Shown piece by piece: positions 46,301-61,300 of a DNA stretch of 64,000 nt (position 1 is its first letter; each line of letters starts with the position of its first letter). The DNA comes from Apricaphanius iberus (lineage: Eukaryota; Chordata; Actinopteri; Cyprinodontiformes; Aphaniidae). The notes beneath the pieces are model-generated. The model ran no database searches and was not told the origin of the DNA. It saw only the letters and a program-made list of their open reading frames with translations. The stretch is taken from assembly GCA_028564705.1 (NCBI GenBank), contig JAPXFQ010002429.1, forward strand, positions 248,001 through 312,000. The letters run 5' to 3'. Position numbers and translations under genes: made by a program.

Positions 46301-46354
46301 CTCTTCATCAGCTCATAAATGACACATTTTCACGTGAATGTTGTACCTTGTGTT
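43311..46354 (-). other. Intergenic DNA and vps37a 3' UTR
   Basis: No protein-coding frame is recognised between nsmce1 and vps37a. The vps37a 3' UTR must start below 46355. The clearest AATAAA on the minus strand is near 44924-44930 (tttatt within ggctttattactc), which would give a UTR of about 1.4 kb. A poly-A/T stretch with ATTTATT repeats lies at 43555-43700. The frame at 43369-43740 is low-complexity. Confidence 0.35.
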
Positions 46355-49300
46355 TTAGTGACTGGGAGGGTAATGACCATGTGTGTTTATGGACTGTTGC
46401 AACTTCTCCTCTTTGGCCCTTCTGCTGTGGCAAAGCTGCAGTAAGAAAAAAACATTACACATTATTCCTTTTATGAGAGTTTGAAGCTTTCTCCATTTCA
46501 AAATGGCACACATTTCCACACTTGAATCTCCAGCATTCTTTAATTTAAGACTCCTTGTTTTATAAAGCTTGCTTACATACACAATGGGATCTGAAAGGTT
46601 AGTAAGTCACTTTCTATGCATTTTATAGGAAACAACGTGATGGAAAAAGGGAGAGGGGAAGGGGGCTGTGCAGCTAGTGAGATGGTAAAATGGAGAATTT
46701 GAGCCACATTTTCAGACTTAAAGAACCTTATCAATACGCGCGCATGCACACACACAAACACACAACCAACAGTCCGACCACACCCACGTCTTGGGACTGA
46801 GAATAAAAATGAGATGTTCAAGCGTAAGTTTTCAATTAGTGTGATTACGAAGTAGAAATATAAATACTTTATTTACACTTGTGCATTATTCTACACAATA
46901 GATGCCTCCACATTTGGCAGATACACTCTAGCAGTGGCAGGTCATCTTCTTCTTTGCCTCCACTTTCAGATTAGACCACTTCTTTCTGTTATTTCCAGCA
47001 CAAATCTGGCTCTCTCACATAACATTCGCCGCAGCAAAAACGCTGTGCCACTTAAAGGTCTTCTATTTATTTCTGATGCCTACGCTGTCTCCCCCAAATA
47101 AAACGTTTTTCCGTGCCTCTACCTCACCCAAATGCACCTCGATTTCAGTCTAAGCGAAAACTGCGTTTTCAAGACCTCACAGTTGCTGTAATTACCTGTG
47201 AAATGCCACGGATTAGCCGGTTTATTATTATCCAGAATATTTATTAGGCACTTTGCATTGAACAGTTATGGCAGAATGTGGGAGTGTAGGAGGTGGAATA
47301 GGATCCAAAATGACCTAAAGCCTTAAACTGTGCAAAGTCTGGGTTTTATAAATCTGAATATTTTTTTGGGTAAGCAACCCTTTTTGTCTGAGCTTAAGTT
47401 GACTTTTATTAAGCATTATGTGCAATGTTTTATTAATAAGGCCCCTGGGTCCTTTATTTAAAGTCACTATGGTACAAAAACAAGATTTGGTGTGCAAAAA
47501 ATTGGATTGTGCTCTCTGTTGCTCTTTTTAGACGTACAGATTTCTAAGAAATTACATTTTTGAAATTAAGCCAAAAAGACATTAAAATTTTTTATATTAC
47601 TTTTTTTGCCTAGAAAATTGCTCATGTAACAACTTTTTAATTCCCAAAACAGTACAAGATCTCCGAGTGTGAAACATTTAACGTGAAAGAGGATACATCA
47701 AATAACCACATTTCTTGTCTTACCGTTCTCTTCTCCATGAAACTACTTAAGAATTCGTCGATATCAATGCGTCCCTCTAGAAAGTTTTCAGCCGTCTCCT
47801 CTGATTCCTCCTCAGCCTGGTGGGCTGCAACTTTTAACCGAGCCTGCAGAGTGCTCAAACTGCAACCCTGGTGAAGTAGGCAAAGTAAAACTACTCTTAA
47901 CAGACTTTCATCTGGGCTTTCGTATAATTGTATTCATTGTTCATCTTAAATAAAAAAACATATACATGAAATAAAATACAAGAAGCAAGAGTACTAAACA
48001 CAAATGTGCTGTTAACCAACTCCTACTTAAAATAAAAGCAGGTGTAATGAGGCAAGTGATTTACCTCACTGAGTTCATGCTGTCTCTGCATCTTTGTTTC
48101 AAAGGATGACTTCATCTGAGTCAGTTGTTCATACTGTGGAAAACAATAGGCAGAAAACAACATGAGCTGCAGGACAACCAAAAGAATCCGTCAGCAGAGT
48201 GCGAGGGTGAAAGAAAACGTCACCCAGAAGCTAACCTTATAAAGCATTTCTTGTCTTTTTCCCTCCAGCTGTGGCTCCATGTGAAGGTTTTTTTCTGCAA
48301 ACGAAAAAATATATACTTTTATTTATTTATTCATAAACGCAACTCAGTTACAATCCTACAACAAGGTATTAGTTTAGGTAAAAGAAGAAAAAAACTAATT
48401 GGAGTACATTTTCACCTAAACTCTCAAAAATCTTAGAGATAAATGTACCCTTTTCTGATGTTTTCTTTTTGTTTGTTTTTTTGGATAAAACTAAGTTTTC
48501 TTTTCAATTTTGGATTTTGAGGTGACAGAAAATATATAGTCTAAATATCAAAAAAATGTATCTTTTAATTGAAGACATTTCTAGTTTTCTCTCAGAAATG
48601 TACAACTTTTCAACTGAGAATTTTCTAGTGTTTTTTTAAGATAAGTTGGTCAAGTTTTTCAAAATTAACAGGGGCCCTAACACTCCACCATACATTTCCT
48701 TTATTAGAACTGACAGAAAAGGAACTTACTAGCTTTCTCCACTATACTGTTGACCAGTTCCTCCTTGTCACCAGTGATTTGCTTGAGTTGAGGCAAACTC
48801 ATAAAGAACTCCAGCAGCACATCCTCGTTTTCAGACATATCCGACAACTGCGTCAGACTTCAGGGTAAGAGGATGAAAAAGTTTGAGACACAATTAAATG
48901 GAAAACAGCAACTGAGGTAACATAATACAGCAGATAGCTGCATACACTTTCACAATGAATTAAATTGTGTATCAATAAAAAACAAAAAAAAAAACATCAG
49001 TAAAAGATTTGTAAAGCTGATATTCTAGATTACTTTACGTTTTGTCACAGAGTTCAGGGAAAGTCTCTGGAATCTCAGGCATCTTGTACATGTGTCCATT
49101 TAGCCCCGCCTGGAAGACAGAGAAATATTTTAGCTACCATACCTCTTTATTTTATTATTACAATATTAGGGAAGAGGATAACTTGATGTTATTGATTAAT
49201 CAAATTTTCTGTCTATGAAGATACTTTTTTTTTTTTTATCTGGATTTTTTTTCCCCCGTCATCAAGTCACTCCTTGGCTTGGCTTTCCAACTGATATCAG

Positions 49301-52300
49301 CCCGCCCAGTGCCTACCATGTTTTACACTACAAGAATAAATTATTTAAGGAGCAACTCACCCCCTACCAGAATCTTATTCCACCTACATTCCTGGTATGA
49401 AAAATTTGACTAAAAGAGGAGTTGCCTGGCAGACCAAGGGATGGGCAAGTGGTAGGGCTAGGTGGCATCAAAGCTTCCTTGCTATTTGATACTCCACAGC
49501 ACCAGGATGGCTGATGTCAGTCATAATGGCTGTGCCAGAAACAATGCCCGATTCAAATTCAAGTGCAGTGTAAAGTTTTAACATGAAGAGGGGGCCACAC
49601 TGACTGTTTTTGGTAGAAAATTAATAATTTTACAAAAATGTACTAAAATAATGACCAGCAACACACACACACACACACACTTACACTACCGTTCAAAAGT
49701 TTGGGGTCACATTGAAATGTCCTTATTTTTGAAGGAAAAGCACTGTACTTTTCAATGAAGATAACTTTAAACTAGTCTTAACTTTAAAGAAACACACGCT
49801 ATACATTGCTAATGTGGTAAATGACTATTCTAGCTGCAAATGTCTGGTTTTTGGTGCAATATCTACATAGGTGTATAGAGGCCCATTTCCAGCAACTATC
49901 ACTCCAGTGTTCTAATGGTACAATGTGTTTGCTCATTGGCTCAGAAGGCTAATTGATGATTAGAAAACCCTTGTGCAATCATGTTCACACATCTGAAAAC
50001 AGTTTAGCTCGGTACAGAAGCTACAAAACTGACCTTCCTTTGAGCAGATTGAGTTTCTGGAGCATCACATTTGTGGGGTCAATTAAACGCTCAAAATGGC
50101 CAGAAAAAGAGAACTTTCATCTGAAACTCGACAGTCTATTCTTGTTCTTAGAAATGAAGGCTATTCCATGCGAGAAATTGCTAAGAAATTGAAGATTTCC
50201 TACAACGGTGTGTACTACTCCCTTCAGAGGACAGCACAAACAGGCTCTAACCAGAGTAGAAAAAGAAGTGGGAGGCCGCGTTGCACAACTGAGCAAGAAG
50301 ATAAGTACATTAGAGTCTCTAGTTTGAGAAACAGACGCCTCACAGGTCCCCAACTGGCATCTTCATTAAATAGTACCCGCAAAACACCAGTGTCAACATC
50401 TACAGTGAAGAGGCGGCTGCGGGATTCTGGGCTTCAGGGCAGAGTGGCAAAGAAAAAGCCATATCTGAGACTGGCCAATAAAAGAAAAAGATTAAGATGG
50501 GCAAAAGAACACAGACATTGGACAGAGGAAGACTGGAAAAAAGTGCTGTGGACGGATGAATCCAAGTTTGAGGTGTTTGGATCACAAAGAAGAACGTTTG
50601 TGAGACGCAGAACAACTGAAAAGATGCTGGAAGAATGCCTGACGCCATCTGTTAAGCATGGTGGAGGTAATGTGATGGTCTGGGGTTGCTTTGGTGCTGG
50701 TAAGGTGGGAGATTTGTACAGGGTAAAAGGGATTCTGAATAAGGAAGGCTATCACTCCATTTTGCAACGCCATGCCATACCCAGTGGACAGCGCTTGATT
50801 GGAGCCAATTTCATCCTACAACAGGACAATGACCCAAAACACACCTCGAAATTGTGCAAGAACTATTTAGAGAAGAAGCAGGCAGCTGGTATTCTATCGG
50901 TAATGTAGTGGCCAGCGCAGTCACCAGATTTGAACCCCGTTGAGCTGTTGTGGGAGCAGCTTGACCGTATGGTACGCAAGAAGTGCCCATCCAACCAATC
51001 CAAATTGTGGGAGCTGCTTCTAGAAGCGTGGGGTGCAATTTCTCCAGATTACCTCAACAAATTAACAGCTAGAATGCCAAAGGTCTGCAATGCTGTAATT
51101 GCTGCAAATGGAGGATTCTTTGATGAAAGCAAAGTTTGATGTAAAAACAATCTTATTTCAAATAAAAATCATTATTTCTAACCTTGTCAATGTCTTGACT
51201 CTATTTTTTATTCATTTCACAACGTATGGTGGTGAATAAGTGTGACTTTTCATGGAAAACACAAAATTGTTTGGGTGACCCCAAACTTTTGAACGGTAGT
51301 GTATATATAAAAAATAAAATTGGAAACTTTATTTCAAGCCACATTGCCTAGCCATAAACATTACATCTCTTTCATGGAAACTGCTACTATATCTGTAGTA
51401 TTAACTCTACTTAAGCCTAGTTTATGCAAATTTGCACTCAGACGCAGACGTATTGACAGATAAATTTTCTGTTTATAGTACTCCGCTCTTCCTCTCCATT
51501 CTCATTGTTTTTTTCAGCGTTGCTTGACCAGGACAGCAGGGGGTGCTAAGTTTTCATGGCGTCTCTGCCTACTATCACACAGCGCCGTTTCAGTTTTTTT
51601 CTAGGCTTGTGAAAGCATTTCTTCCTCAAGGAGCAATGAACGACAGAAAGTAAGTTTTGATTAAGCTGTAAAGCTTTTTACTAGAAGTGCAGCTCATTGA
51701 ATCCTCTAGAAACGCATGGGAACAAACACAGCAGCCTTTTTTGTTGTTTTCCTACACCTCCTTGTCTTCAGAATCGCCAAAGGAACAGATTAGATAAGTT
51801 ATCCTTTCAATATAAAGCATATAGTGGCAAAACACTGCATTAAGCGACTATAGAGCCCCGTTCTGGTGATGTGATCTCTGGCTGTTGCTGAAACTGACAA
51901 ATTAGATGCATACGCTCTCCGTTGACGGAGACGGATAGTAAAAAATTTGGCCTCTACGCTGTGAGTCCTTGCGTGGGTGACGGAGAGCCCTTGCGTTGAC
52001 GGATAATGTCGTTGCGTCAATCTGTCTCCGTCAAAACGCAGAAGCATAAAATAGGCTTTAACATGAACGGCATGCCTTTTGAAAATATTCTTTATATAAT
52101 ATTTTATATTATTTTATATAATAATCTTTGTCGCATTACTAACTACAACCAATTTTAGTCCAGTTATATAGTAAACTAGGGGCTACTTTCTATTTATAAT
52201 CAAGGCAAAATTATGCTCAACAAATAAAAACATTTTTGCAAATGTTAAGGTTTTTCTTTTAGCCTTATTGCATTCTCTTTTATATTAAAAAGGACCAGTG

Positions 52301-55300
52301 ACCTCTACTTAAAAGCATAAAATGACACTTAATTGCACTAATTTTTTAAAAGTTTTTTTGGTAATAAAGCCCAAATGTATCTTATTTAAGTTTTGCATCT
52401 ACACTGATCTACACAACCCTTTCCTACAAAAAGAGTCTGACTGCTTAGTTTGCTTGATTAATTATTGCATAAAATATTTTGCACATCTAACAACAAAAAA
52501 ATGCAATTAAGTTTGTAATGCACTTATATATATATATATACATATACATAAACAGATGTACTGTGCTTTGAAATTAAACTTTACTTTAAAAAAAAAATAG
52601 TCAAATGACTCTCTAATCAACCAAAGCTACTATAGGGCTGGGCACTATGTTATCACCACCAAAGGTCTGCCTCCAAGAAATGAAAACTTCAGTAGCTAAA
52701 AAAACAAAACAAAAAAGCCACTCACAATCTGTTTATGTGACAGGCTGGAGCCATGGAGATCAACTAGAAAATCCAGAGTCAGAGCAGCGTCTAATTTGCC
52801 TAATGTTCAAAGAAAAAATAAAAATAGCTTAGCTTCTACGTGGTGCTGATACTAAAGCATCAGCTGTAGAGGGATGATTAGAAAGACCAGTTAACCTATG
52901 TGAAAAAGTAACACGTCCTATTTACCATCACTGTTAAATCCTCAACTAACAGTGATCAACCGCATTTTTTAGTTCAACGCACTACCTACACACAGGAATT
53001 ATTATTGCCAGACCTGTACAGCACCCATACCTGGTGACACAGAGTGTAAAGCAGCCTCGCTGCTGTCAGTGTGTCCCAGGGGCAGCTGTGGCTCAATTTG
53101 AATTTTCCACCGTACATGTGATGGGTGAATCACTGAATGCAATGTAAAGCGGGTTTGGAGTTCTTAGAAATAGATACAGTGCTAAACAAGTACAAGCAGA
53201 GTAGGGCTGACTTCTAATAGTCGAGGATTCGACGATTCGATTCGGAGAGGTCTGATTCGACTATGAACCTCACAGTCGAATAGTAGGGAAGTGTTATGCA
53301 ACCAATGAGCAGCAGCACACTATAGGCCACCTCTAACGTCCGGACCTGTTAGCAGGCATTTGTTAGCATTTACGGATTTATTGGCTCACAATGGCTACTA
53401 AAAAAACATCAAAAGTCTGGGAGTATTTCGAGAAGGTTAAAGATGACCCAAAGAAAGTTAAGTGCAAGTTGTGTCAGCAGCTTCTTTCATATCACTCGAC
53501 GACAACCAACATGGCGCACCATTTGAAACGGGTAAGGCTTGTTAACATTACAAACAAAAAACAAACAAACAGTTCTACCACTCTTTTGTCAACACAGACA
53601 TAAACCCTTTATCATTATTATTATATCATTTTTCTGACAGTTACACCCGCACTGTCATGACGACAGCTCAGGCAGCACATCTGCATCAGCGGCAGCCCCG
53701 AGACTAACGCAAAAAAAGCTTAATTGAGACCACCACTTTCGGAGAAAAGAAAAAAGGAAATTACTGAAAAGATTGTGGAGTTTGTGGCACTTGATATGAG
53801 GCCTGTGCGCATTGTTGAGGGTGAAGGATTTAAAGAACTCTTGCGCACACTTGAGCCAGGCTACACCGTCCCTACAAGAGCTACAGTGATGGATGTGGTG
53901 CACACAAAATATTTATCGATACGGTCAGATATACAGAAGGCAATACAGGACTGTGAAGCTGTCAGTTTCACAACTGATATCTGGACCTCACTTCAGATGG
54001 AGGCGTATCTCACAGTCACGTCGCATTTCATCACCGGAGACTGGCGACTGGCGAGTTTTGTTTTAGAAACCAAAAAAAATGGAGTACAGTCACACAGCTG
54101 AAAACATTGCACTAGAACTGACGGAGATCATTAGCGAGTGGGACATTCCAAGTAGCAAGATCGTGTCTGTGGTTCATGATAACGCAGCAAACATGGTTGC
54201 GTGCACCAACCAGTTGGTCCATCAGCCCCCCTGGGGAAAGATGAAAGGAGTGCGTTGCGCGGGCCACACATTACAACTCTGCATAAACAGCGCTCTGAAG
54301 CAGGATCCCATTTGCCGCACCGTTGCTGCAGCAAGGCGCTTGGTTTCTCATTTTAAAAAAAGCGCCAAAGCCACCACAGCACTACAAGATCAACAGAAAC
54401 ACCAGAATGTGCCGCAGCATAAACTGGTGCAGGATGTTGTTACCTGTGGGAACTCTGTTTATTCGATGCTCGATCGCTTGATAGAACAGAAGGGGCCAGT
54501 TTCAGCCGTGCTCACAGATGAGAGTGTGAGCAAACGGTCTGATCGTGACAGTGGCGCACAGCAGAGGACATTGTCGCTGTTCTTAAACCGATGATCACTC
54601 TGACAGAGCTTTTGTCCCAAGAAAATAATGCATCCCTGTCTGCCACTGTCCCCATGCTTATGAATATTAAAAAAAGACATTTGGTGGTGCATGAGGACGA
54701 CAGTCGAACCACAAAGATCATCAAGACTACGCTGTCTGAGGAGATGGACAGGCGGTGGGAGCTTAACGGGCCAGGACTGGAAGGAAATGTTTATATCAGT
54801 GCGGCGGTGCTTGACCCGCGCTTCAAGAAGCTCTCCTTTCTTTCCGAAGACCAAAGAGATGAGGCATATTCAGTGGTGGCAGAACTAGCCGAAAGTCTAA
54901 CTGACAAGTCTTGACAAAAGGAAACGGACACAGTGGATCCTGGGCCTTCTGCCCCACAACAGGACGCTGGGATGGCTATGCTGCTGGCCAGTGATGAAGA
55001 TGAGGAGGAACAGGATGAGACGAGCAAGATGAAGGTCTATTTGAAGGACTTCACTAAATGCAACGGAGGCCCCCTGGAATGGTGGAAGAAAAACGAGGAT
55101 AGATATCCAAAGTTGTCAAGAGTTGCTAAGAGATTTCACAGCATCCCCTCCACTTCCACGCCATCAGAGAGGATTTTTTCAAAGGCGGGTTTCATTGCCA
55201 ATAAATCAAGGAGCGCCCTTTTCCCGACCAACGTGAACAAGCTGGTTTTCCTTGCACACAACTTCAGGAGAATCATACAACAACAGATGCAATTAAAAGC

Positions 55301-58300
55301 CAAGAAATAGGTTCCTAAGTGAGGGATAAAGGCATGTTTAAGGCATCTTTTGGCACGTTGTTGTTTTTGAAGCCAATTTGTTCCTACTTCATGTGAACTT
55401 TTCTGATGTTTGATATATGTTTTGTTCATCTGGCTTTAAATTAATAAAAGGTAGCCTATTTGTTGCACACCTATCATGTTTTTCTTTTAGTTTTTTTAGC
55501 TATTTTGTTTGAAATGGAAAAAAAACCTTGCTCTGCGATCTTAAAAAAAAAAAAAAAAAAAAGGTTCGACTATCAGTCGACTACGGCAAAATTTAACGAA
55601 TCAGATTCGACTATGAAAATCCTTAGTCGAAAACAGCCCCAAAGCAGAGTACCATTTCCTCATCGTACCCTGATCTATCAGTCTGCAAAGAGCTTCATAA
55701 GCCCCTTTCAAACAGGCCATGGAAAAGGGTCATTATCTGAACTTCGTCTATTTAACTTTTGAGTCTGAAAGCACCCTTCTGGACTTTGTGCGGATACCCT
55801 TAACTGGTATTTTTGCGGCTGAAAACCTAGTAACAAGAGAAGACTTTTAGCGGTAGGGTGTTTGCTCTCAGATAATCTGTTAAATTTCCAGAAAAGTTGG
55901 AGGGGTGTGGGCAGGGAAAGCCGGGAACACACACACCGATGACATGTATACATATCCCTTGTTCTTTGTGGAGTTAAAAACGATCCTGAAGATAAACGTC
56001 ATTTAAAAAAGAATAATATGAAATTACGATATGTTTAAAAAAAAACGCGACAGGCGAAATCCACAAAGTAGTTACCTTTATTTTTTACAATTATACATGT
56101 TTTAAGGCTGTAAAACCCCTCACCACAAACTTTATATACTTTTCTCAGACATACATTAATATTTACTCACATTTCTCACTAGTTTAAATACTCTCAAAGA
56201 TCAAACCTTCCTAGATTTTAAAATTGAATTTCTCGGTGCAGGTCTATATACTCCAACTGAGGAACATAGTTATGAGTAGCTGTTTGCGATGTTTTTTTCT
56301 TTTTGACGAGAAGATTCTCATAACCAGACATTATAAATTTGCCAAGCGCACAAGACACGACATGGAGGAGATTGACAATTGCTTCCAATCAATCAAGACG
56401 CAGAACGCAATACGTGTTAGTACGCTGTAAAGAAAACATTTACAATTGTGTTAAAAAATCTGCGAAACAGCGAGGCAGCGAAGGGTGGACCACGTTATAG
56501 CGAGGGACCACTGTAAAGCAAGGTCTGTTTCACACTCCTTTCGTTTCCTTTCCATTTTCCGTTCAGCTTCGTCATTTAAGCTTATGTGCCTGGAACTGCG
56601 AACAAAAGACGAGCACTGTGAGGAGTTCTGGTGTTTCGTCAGCCAGCTTGTAAAAAAATACTTTGTTGGGGGAAACGACATGAACAGCCGCTGCACTCTT
56701 TACGTCCTATCTCCCCACTCAGAGGATTCATCAGGATCCTCCAGTACATCTCTTGCTGTCTCAAAGCAGCCGAGAGGCAATGTTACGGTAAAAAGTGGTA
56801 TATTGGAAATGAAAACTCCAGTTAAAGACCGGCAAATTTTCTGGAACATCTAAATGGAAACGTTTTTTATCTAACAGTTCCAGAAAGAGGAAAAAACAAA
56901 AAACCTTTTGACGACCATTCATTTAAAGGTTTCATAAACCCTTTTTGTAATAATCAATATTTTACTAAAACCTAAAACTAACCAACTTCCTTGTTTGAAG
57001 AACTTCCTTTTCAACACTGTACTAGCGGAAAAACTTCACAAGCGGTATACCTGTGAGTCTCCAGTCGGTACGGGTAGCGGCAGCTCAGTTATTAGTCCAT
57101 AAGGGGCTGGAGCCCGAGGGAGTCCATGAGCAACGTCAACCGCAGGATGAGTTGTGGGTGCTTGAGATGGAGCTGGACCAGAACCAGGTGGCGGCGTCTG
57201 GCTGGGACCCACATGACGAGGACCATAATGGAAACCCTGGGAGGGGTAAGGAGGGATGCCCGATGGCTTGTACATACTGCAGCAAGAAGTGAGGGAGAAC
57301 ACAGCAAATAAACAGACCTGACAGAAAGGCAGACGATGCTCTATCCTAATACCAAACTAATATCAGAATCACTTCAGCTACTTCAAGGACAAAATCAATA
57401 TGTTAAGCTTACTGATCACCTGAAGTGCCAAGAAATGTAAGAAAAGCTGGGCGACACTCACTATGGAAAGCCTGCAGGGCCAGCTGGCATTAAGACAGGA
57501 GGACTTTTCCAGAACTCGTCGAGTAGACTCTGAATGACTTTACCCAGATCTGAGTGCATACCGAACTGTAACAAACACAACAATACACAGAGTCAGACTT
57601 CAATAAAAAACAAACAAAAACCAATCTCATTGGGGCCTCGATCCAGGCCGAGAGATACAAGTGTTCATGTATATATAAACAGCAGAGGTGGCTAGAGTAC
57701 CCACAGATTTGGACTCAAGTAAGAGTACTTCTTGTAAAAGTAAAAAGTAGTCGTCCAAAAATATAATTAAGATAAAAAAAAAAAAAGGTAAAAAGTCTAC
57801 TCAACTACTGAGTGACTGATCATCATTAAATCCGATGGAGATTTAATTTTTTAAAATAATTTTATCAGACAAAAAAAAATACAGTCATGCAAATTCTGGA
57901 ATCTTAAAGACTAAACTAAAAAAGATTTAGCCAGAAGAAACACCTTTCAAATGATGTTTTTTCTATATGAAACCTATACAACTAATACATACAGTAACAG
58001 GTTAAAATACTTCCAGTGACAATATAGTGTTAATTGCATCTTCTTGAACTCCAAATGGCACAAAAGAATCAGTAGATAGCAGATAAGATTAAATAAGATA
58101 TCTTCTAATAAAATGAGTACGACTTTATATTGAGTTTTTTTTCCAAACAGAATTGAACTGCAACAAAAACGGTCACATTCAAAACCCAAACCTGATTTAT
58201 ACATAACACATCCAGTTTTATTACTAGATCTAATTGAGCCACTGAAACAAAGGTGGTGAACACAGCCACCAACTAGCAGTCATACTTTTGATTTTACTAC

Positions 58301-61300
58301 AAAAATGACTGTCATCATTAATGGGTCTATCTAAATTCTAATAAAATAAAATAAAAAATGTATAAAATGATTTTTAATATCAATACAAGATTGTGACATA
58401 AATCTAGCAATATATCGGCATATGGACATTTTCTTATGTCCTTCCACTTGAACATAAACTTGATGTTTGTGTCTCATACAATGTTGGCTGAAATGTGGTT
58501 GCTCTTCTTTGGGTGAAATTACTGAAGTGTATTAAAGTGGGATTGATTGTCTGTAATTGTCTATAACAACCCCATTTAGCATAACAATGCACATGTAACT
58601 AGTTGCTATCCGCTTCTGGTACACAGCAAATGCTCTGGTTTTTTATTTTTGTTTAATCACAGAAAATGCTATTTGAAAATAGTAATAGGACAGGACTAGG
58701 GTTGTTAAGCGGTTGAATTGTGGCAAACAAAGAGAAAAAACAGCTTATATGTATTTTTTTTAAAGCTAACAGTTTTACTTTCTGTTCCTATTAGGGTTAA
58801 TCTAGTGGAAACCACCTTCCTTTCATTTGCCGATACTTATTTAAGTTTCAGTCAGATGATAGATTTCAGCACTCTGGTGATTACTAAAAGTGCTAACTTA
58901 TCACTTGGCCTCAACATAGTACTCCTGTAGTAATGCTTCCTCTGAGCTCTATGTATTCATCGGGTTCATAATAAAGCTCTTAATCCATCATTCCTGAATA
59001 ACAGCCATGGATACAGGTGGTCAGATTAACCTGTGGTCTGGTTTAAAGTAAGTATTCGTGCATTGCCAGTAAAGACTGACAAACCAAACCAATCAAATAA
59101 TCAAGCATACCTAATCAGATACCAAGATAGTCTTAAATGGTTTATTTAGCTGATCTGAAAGACCAAACCGTTTCACCAAAGGCAGCTCCTTACATTAGTG
59201 ACGAGGGAGCTGGTGATCATCGTGCCATTATTGCTGTCTACTAAATGATGACCAACAGGGGGGTAGACGCTAACCACCGGCTTCTCCTGAGGAAACTGAG
59301 GAGGCAGCAAACTGGGAAAAAAACAAAACGAAACAAAAACAGGAAACCATTGGTATTACAAGCTCTGAATTATTGAGTCATATCTCTATAAGTCGCATCC
59401 AAACAAGCAAACCATTGGATAAATAAAATATTTGTATTCCATGCATTATCTTAAGAAAAAATAAATACAGTCTAAATATTGAAAGTAGAGAAAAGAAGGG
59501 ACAAGACTAGCCAGCTGTGCATCACCTGGTTATGTTCACATCAAGCTGGTTCAGTAACTTTAAAAAGGTAATGTGAAAATAAACTTCCAGACACCCTTGT
59601 TATACGTTTGTGCCATGTAACAGCAACTTTGTGATTTTGAATGATCAGAGGGCGCTTCGTCTTTGCAAGTTTATACCAGAACTTTTTCTACTGTAGGCAC
59701 AAGAGGTTAAAATCAGAGCATAGTCTTGCTGTAGCATATCGTCTATATGTTGTTTGTAGTACTTTATTAACAAATATCCAGCTACAGAAGAGACTATATA
59801 AGCATTTGTGGGAAAATCAACAATTTAAGTCCAAAGATGTACTCACATGTTAACACTAATGGTGGAGTTGTTGATTGTAAATGGTATTCTGTATTCGACA
59901 TCTTTCTGGATTTCTGCAAGGCTGTGGGGGGGGAAAAATGTGATGAATCATTGTGCATGTAATGTTTAGAAAGGAACGTGATCTAACCTCCCAATTGTAA
60001 CTGATTTACAGAAAAGAGAAAATGTTCTTAAGTTTTTATTTATTTATTTTTTGGAGAGGGATAGTGGTTTTGGGTTTCACAGAAAAGGAACAAATTAACT
60101 AGAGTGGTGCAAGTTCTTGGTTTCCTAAATGTTTAGTATTGTACCATTAAACCCCATCAATGGTGAAGAAACCCACTCCAATCTCTATTGGGAGCCTAAG
60201 TCACGCCCTTTTACTTCTGGTCCATGGGTCCCCAAATGCCCAAAAAAATCAATGAGAGTCAATGGAGCGATTAAAGTTATTTTCTGATCCAGTTTGAAAT
60301 GCGCCGTGGATCGAACATATGATGAAAGGAGCATTAAACACAGAGAAAACCTCTATAAAACTCACCATGTGGAAAGTAGCAGCTATGTTGGGGGTAAAGC
60401 AGTCAGTGGAGTGAGAGCAAGCATGAAGGAGAAGCTCTAGGTGAGTGTTTTACCTACTATAACTAGTGCTAACTCCTGTTAGCAAAATAACGTCATATAT
60501 GCGACTTCTGACTTCTGATTTCTAGGCATTTTAAATGCGAATTTTTACAATCAAATAAATCCCAAATCACTGGACAAACACAGTCGAAACGTACATCGTT
60601 AGTTATCATTTAAATCGAATAACAACATAAGTGGGATTCAGAACGAAAGACAAGGCGGACCAGAAAATAACTTTTATCGCTCCATTGACTTCCATTCATT
60701 ATTTTTTCGGTTTGGGGACCCATGGGCCGACCGGTAGAGACTTAGGCTCCCCATAGCCCTGACTGTTTCATCTACATGTAAAACTATGAAAAAAAGTTTT
60801 AAGATGCCTAAGAGTTTAAAAAAAAAGCTGAAATAGGACTTCCAAAGCAGTTTATTTGCAATACAGACTCCAAATGAAATTATTTTTGTTTTTTGCAGCT
60901 TCACAGGTTTGTTCTTATGAAAACATTTTATCTGAAGTGTACTGAATTCAAATACTGATTTACTGATTTCAAAAAAGCAATTTCCAACATTTCATTATAA
61001 TCATTATAAAGTACAATCCAAACTACTTTATGTCAAGGTTTTGCATTCACTTGTCTTAATACTGCCCACAACTCATTGTATTCTGCTTTTCAGAGGTAAA
61101 AACAAACACAATTCAACAACATAGTCAAAACTAATTGTCTTGACAACAAAATAAGCAGAATTTTGTGATGTTTGATGTCCTGAACCTTTCAAGAAAAGTA
61201 ACCCCCTCTTCCTTCACTGTAATAACCGATTAAAAGAAATAGCTGTAGATTTTTTTTAAAAAAAGAAAGAAAAATAGCAGTTAATAGCTGCCCTTGACTT

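Noticed and set aside
45775..46476. Plus-strand frames over the vps37a last exon and 3' UTR as a separate gene
   Set aside because: They are antisense to a clearly conserved vps37a exon and lack a domain of their own.
56485..56853. A 122-codon frame in vps37a intron 5
   Set aside because: No recognisable domain, no neighbouring exon partners. It lies in repeat-rich intronic DNA.
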